Shown here: piece by piece, positions 5,833 to 7,785 of the stretch
Position numbering within the stretch: position 1 is the stretch's first letter
How the letters are laid out: every line of letters starts with the position of its first letter
Source of the DNA: Variovorax sp.
Lineage (GTDB): Bacteria > Pseudomonadota > Gammaproteobacteria > Burkholderiales > Burkholderiaceae_C
DNA: 7,785 nt
Assembly (NCBI GenBank): GCA_028292835.1
Contig: JAQGLP010000528.1
Coordinates: forward strand, 1 to 7,785
Reading direction: 5' to 3'
Notes under the pieces: generated by a model
Seen by the model: only the letters and a program-made list of their open reading frames with translations
Told to the model about the DNA's origin: nothing
Database searches by the model: none
Program-made: the position numbers and the translations under genes

Positions 5833-6438
5833 ATGCCCTCCTCCTTCCTCTCCGTTGGCCGTCCGCGCGACGCTGCGCTCGATGGCGCCATCCTGCGCGC
5901 CGCGATGGAGTTGCTGGGCGAGGCCGGCATGGCCGCCGTCACCATGGACGCGGTGGCGCAGCGCGCGGGCGCCGGCAAGGCGTCGCTCTACCGGCGTTGG
6001 AAGTCCAAGGACGAGCTGCTGGCCGATGCGCTGACGCTGCACTCGCCGACCGACGTCGAGGTCGACACCGGCCGCCTGCGCGACGACCTGGTGCGTGTCT
6101 ACGAGCATTACTACGGCATCGGCGACCACCTCATGCAGGCCGCGGTGCAGGAAATGCTGGGCAACGTGCGCCAGCACATGGCCTGGACCGAGAAGGTGGC
6201 GCCCGAGCGGCTGACCGCACGGCGCGCCAAGGTGCGTGCGCTGTTCGAGCGCGCCGTGGCGCGCGGCGAGATCGCCCCGCCGCCCGATCTGGACCTGCTG
6301 CTCGACGTGGTGCCGGCCATGGTCCTGTCGCGCTACAACACGCGCGGCCAGAAGGTCACGCGCGCATCGATCGCACGCTTCGTCGACGGTCTGGTGATGC
6401 CGCTGGCGCGCCGCAACGACGAGTCGAGGACCTTATGA
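5833..6438 (+). CDS. TetR/AcrR family transcriptional regulator
   Basis: A 201-residue regulator. The N-terminal TetR DNA-binding domain covers about residues 8-65: GRPRDAALDGAILRAAMELL, then VTMDAVAQRAGAGKASLYRR, the helix-turn-helix with its recognition helix around 48-55, then WKSKDELLADAL. The C-terminal part (about 75-190) is helical, resembles the TetR_C domain of repressors that bind small ligands, and differs between family members. The ATG at 5833 fits the domain start, although no clear ribosome site precedes it. Its stop codon overlaps the start of the MFS gene by the ATGA arrangement, so regulator and pump are translationally coupled. Placed divergently to the nitroreductase cluster, it probably represses its own operon and perhaps that cluster; the latter is inference. 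Very GC-rich, unlike the MoaF-like genes. Confidence 0.92.
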   Translation: MPSSFLSVGRPRDAALDGAILRAAMELLGEAGMAAVTMDAVAQRAGAGKASLYRRWKSKDELLADALTLHSPTDVEVDTGRLRDDLVRVYEHYYGIGDHLMQAAVQEMLGNVRQHMAWTEKVAPERLTARRAKVRALFERAVARGEIAPPPDLDLLLDVVPAMVLSRYNTRGQKVTRASIARFVDGLVMPLARRNDESRTL

Positions 6439-7785
6439 GCGGCGACCGTGGGACAGCGCCCACGCCGTCCGGCCCACCGACCGAGCCCATGGTCGCGTTT
6501 TCCTCCGCACCCGCGGCCACGCCTGCGCCCGAACCCTATGATCTGCGCCAGAGCCTGGTCTTCATGGCGGTCTCGCTGCTGCTGGGGATCACCCAGGGCC
6601 TGGGCGTCAACCTCGTCAACTCGAACCTCACGGGCCTGCAGGGCTCGCTCGGCGCCACGGCGATCGAGGCCAGCTGGCTCACCACGGCCTACTACGCCAC
6701 CAACATCTCGGCCGCGCTCCTGCTCGCCAAGATACGCTACCAGTACGGCCTGCGCCGGTTCGCCGACATCGCGATCGGCGTCTACCTCGTGCTGGCGGTG
6801 GCGCACCTGTTCACCAACCACCTCGGCTCGGCCATCGTGCTGCGCGCCGCCTTCGGGCTGGCGGCCGCGCCGCTCAGCAGCCTGGCCGTACTCTACATGG
6901 TGCAGGCCATGCCGCCCGACAGGACAGCCTACGGTCTGCTGCTGGGCTTTGGCGTCACGCAGCTGGGCCTGCCGCTGTCGCGCATCATTTCCGAGGACCT
7001 GCTGCAGAACAGCCAGTGGCAGGGCCTGCAGTTCCTCGATACCGCGCTGGCGATTCTCTGCGCCGCGGCCATCAACGTGGTGCGCATCAAGCCGATTCCG
7101 ACCAGCCCACAATTCGTCCGCGGGGACGGCCTCGTCTTCACGCTGTATGCCACTTCGCTGGCCCTGCTGTGCGTGGTGCTGACGCAGGGCCGGCTGCACT
7201 GGTGGCGCGACACGCCGTGGCTTGGCGTCTGCCTGGCCAGTGCCGTGCTGTGCTTCGGGCTCTACGTTGCGATCGAGCTGCGGCGCGAGAAGCCGCTGCT
7301 GGACCTGCGCTGGCTGGCGAGTCCCTTCATGGTGCGTTTCCTCGGCGCGATCCTGCTGTTTCGGGTCGTGCTCACGGAGCAGGCCGTGGGCGCCGTCGGC
7401 CTCATGAACACACTGGGCTTCACCAACGACCAGATGCACCCGCTGTTCGTCTGGATCACGGTGGGCACGCTGGCGGGCTTTGCGCTCGGGGCGCTGGTGG
7501 TGCCGTCCAAGCGCTTTGCGCTGCTGGGCGACACCGCACTGGTGCTGATCATCCTCGCGGCATGGATGGACGGGCAGGCCACGGTGCTCACGCGCCCGCA
7601 TGACCTGTACCTGTCGCAAACCCTGCTGGCGGCGACCAGTTCCATGTTCCTCGCGTCGGCCATGATGCAGGGCCTCGGCCATGTCATGGCCGGCGGCATG
7701 AAGAACCTCATCAGCTACATCGCCGTCTTCGGTGGCGGCCAGGCCTTTGCCGGCCTGGTCGGGCAGGCCTGGCTGGCCACGCTGG
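6435..7785 (+). CDS. MFS efflux transporter, DHA2-like (C-terminus beyond window)
   Basis: The frame opens at ATG 6435, overlapping the TetR stop by 4 bases, and stays open for 450 codons to the window end. A proline/alanine-rich cytosolic N-terminus (1-36) is followed by many hydrophobic helices: about 41-60, 80-98, 110-127, 132-158, 164-185, 199-216, 232-250, 261-281, 299-323, 335-355, 364-378, 393-412 and 425-445. This spacing suits the 14-helix DHA2 drug/proton antiporter group (EmrB/FarB-like), usually a little over 500 residues, so 60-100 residues may be missing. The loop after helix 2 reads IRYQYGLRRFADIAIG, a degenerate motif A without the usual acidic residue. Such pumps export toxic hydrophobic or aromatic compounds from the cytoplasm; the substrate is unknown. 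Co-transcribed with, and probably controlled by, the preceding TetR protein. A membrane-fusion partner may follow downstream, but this is not visible. Confidence 0.9.
   Translation, partial: MSGDRGTAPTPSGPPTEPMVAFSSAPAATPAPEPYDLRQSLVFMAVSLLLGITQGLGVNLVNSNLTGLQGSLGATAIEASWLTTAYYATNISAALLLAKIRYQYGLRRFADIAIGVYLVLAVAHLFTNHLGSAIVLRAAFGLAAAPLSSLAVLYMVQAMPPDRTAYGLLLGFGVTQLGLPLSRIISEDLLQNSQWQGLQFLDTALAILCAAAINVVRIKPIPTSPQFVRGDGLVFTLYATSLALLCVVLTQGRLHWWRDTPWLGVCLASAVLCFGLYVAIELRREKPLLDLRWLASPFMVRFLGAILLFRVVLTEQAVGAVGLMNTLGFTNDQMHPLFVWITVGTLAGFALGALVVPSKRFALLGDTALVLIILAAWMDGQATVLTRPHDLYLSQTLLAATSSMFLASAMMQGLGHVMAGGMKNLISYIAVFGGGQAFAGLVGQAWLATL

Noticed and set aside
6333..7682. A 449-codon open frame on the minus strand opposite TetR and the MFS transporter.
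   Set aside because: Its composition (rich in Arg, Gln, His, Gly with no domain) is typical of an antisense shadow of GC-rich genes, and the plus strand encodes two clear families with hydrophobic helices.
1..7785. CRISPR arrays, tRNA/rRNA genes, insertion sequences, integrase or phage genes.
   Set aside because: No regularly spaced repeats, tRNA-like clover structure, transposase or integrase motifs were seen on either strand.

Overview
The window reads as high-GC, densely coded proteobacterial chromosome. Family content and codon use suggest a betaproteobacterium of the Burkholderiales type; this is inferred from general character, not from a diagnostic gene.

Layout, left to right. (1) Positions 1-257, minus strand: the first 85 codons of an OsmC-family protein, cut by the window edge. 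Just upstream and in its frame (303-470) lies an apparent orphan fragment resembling the cytoplasmic tail of a Na+/H+ antiporter. (2) A two-way intrinsic terminator at 501-533 separates this from a phospholipase D/cardiolipin-synthase-type lipoprotein gene (651-2222, minus). (3) Positions 2521-5538 hold five closely spaced minus-strand genes. In transcription order they are a RutE-like nitroreductase, a SnoaL/ester-cyclase-like protein with a signal peptide, a small cytoplasmic MoaF-like protein, a second MoaF-like protein with a signal peptide, and a DODA/LigB-type extradiol ring-opening dioxygenase. (4) A 294-base divergent intergenic region. (5) On the plus strand, a TetR/AcrR regulator (5833-6438) overlaps by 4 bases with a DHA2-type MFS transporter (6435 to beyond the window end).

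Two of the five cluster genes are broken in this copy. The cyclase has an in-frame amber stop at 4541-4543, with clear homologous sequence continuing in the same frame. The dioxygenase has a one-base deletion near 3131-3132 that splits it into two frames. Either the operon is decaying or the assembly contains errors. The MoaF-like genes also have visibly lower GC than the TetR/MFS pair, which suggests a mosaic origin.

The gene set suggests handling of a small aromatic, quinone-like or unsaturated carbonyl compound: a flavin reductase, a cyclase/hydratase-fold protein, two small MoaF/lipocalin-like proteins (one exported) and a ring-cleaving dioxygenase, next to a divergent TetR-controlled efflux pump. 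I know of no described pathway with this exact layout. The substrate cannot be read from the sequence.
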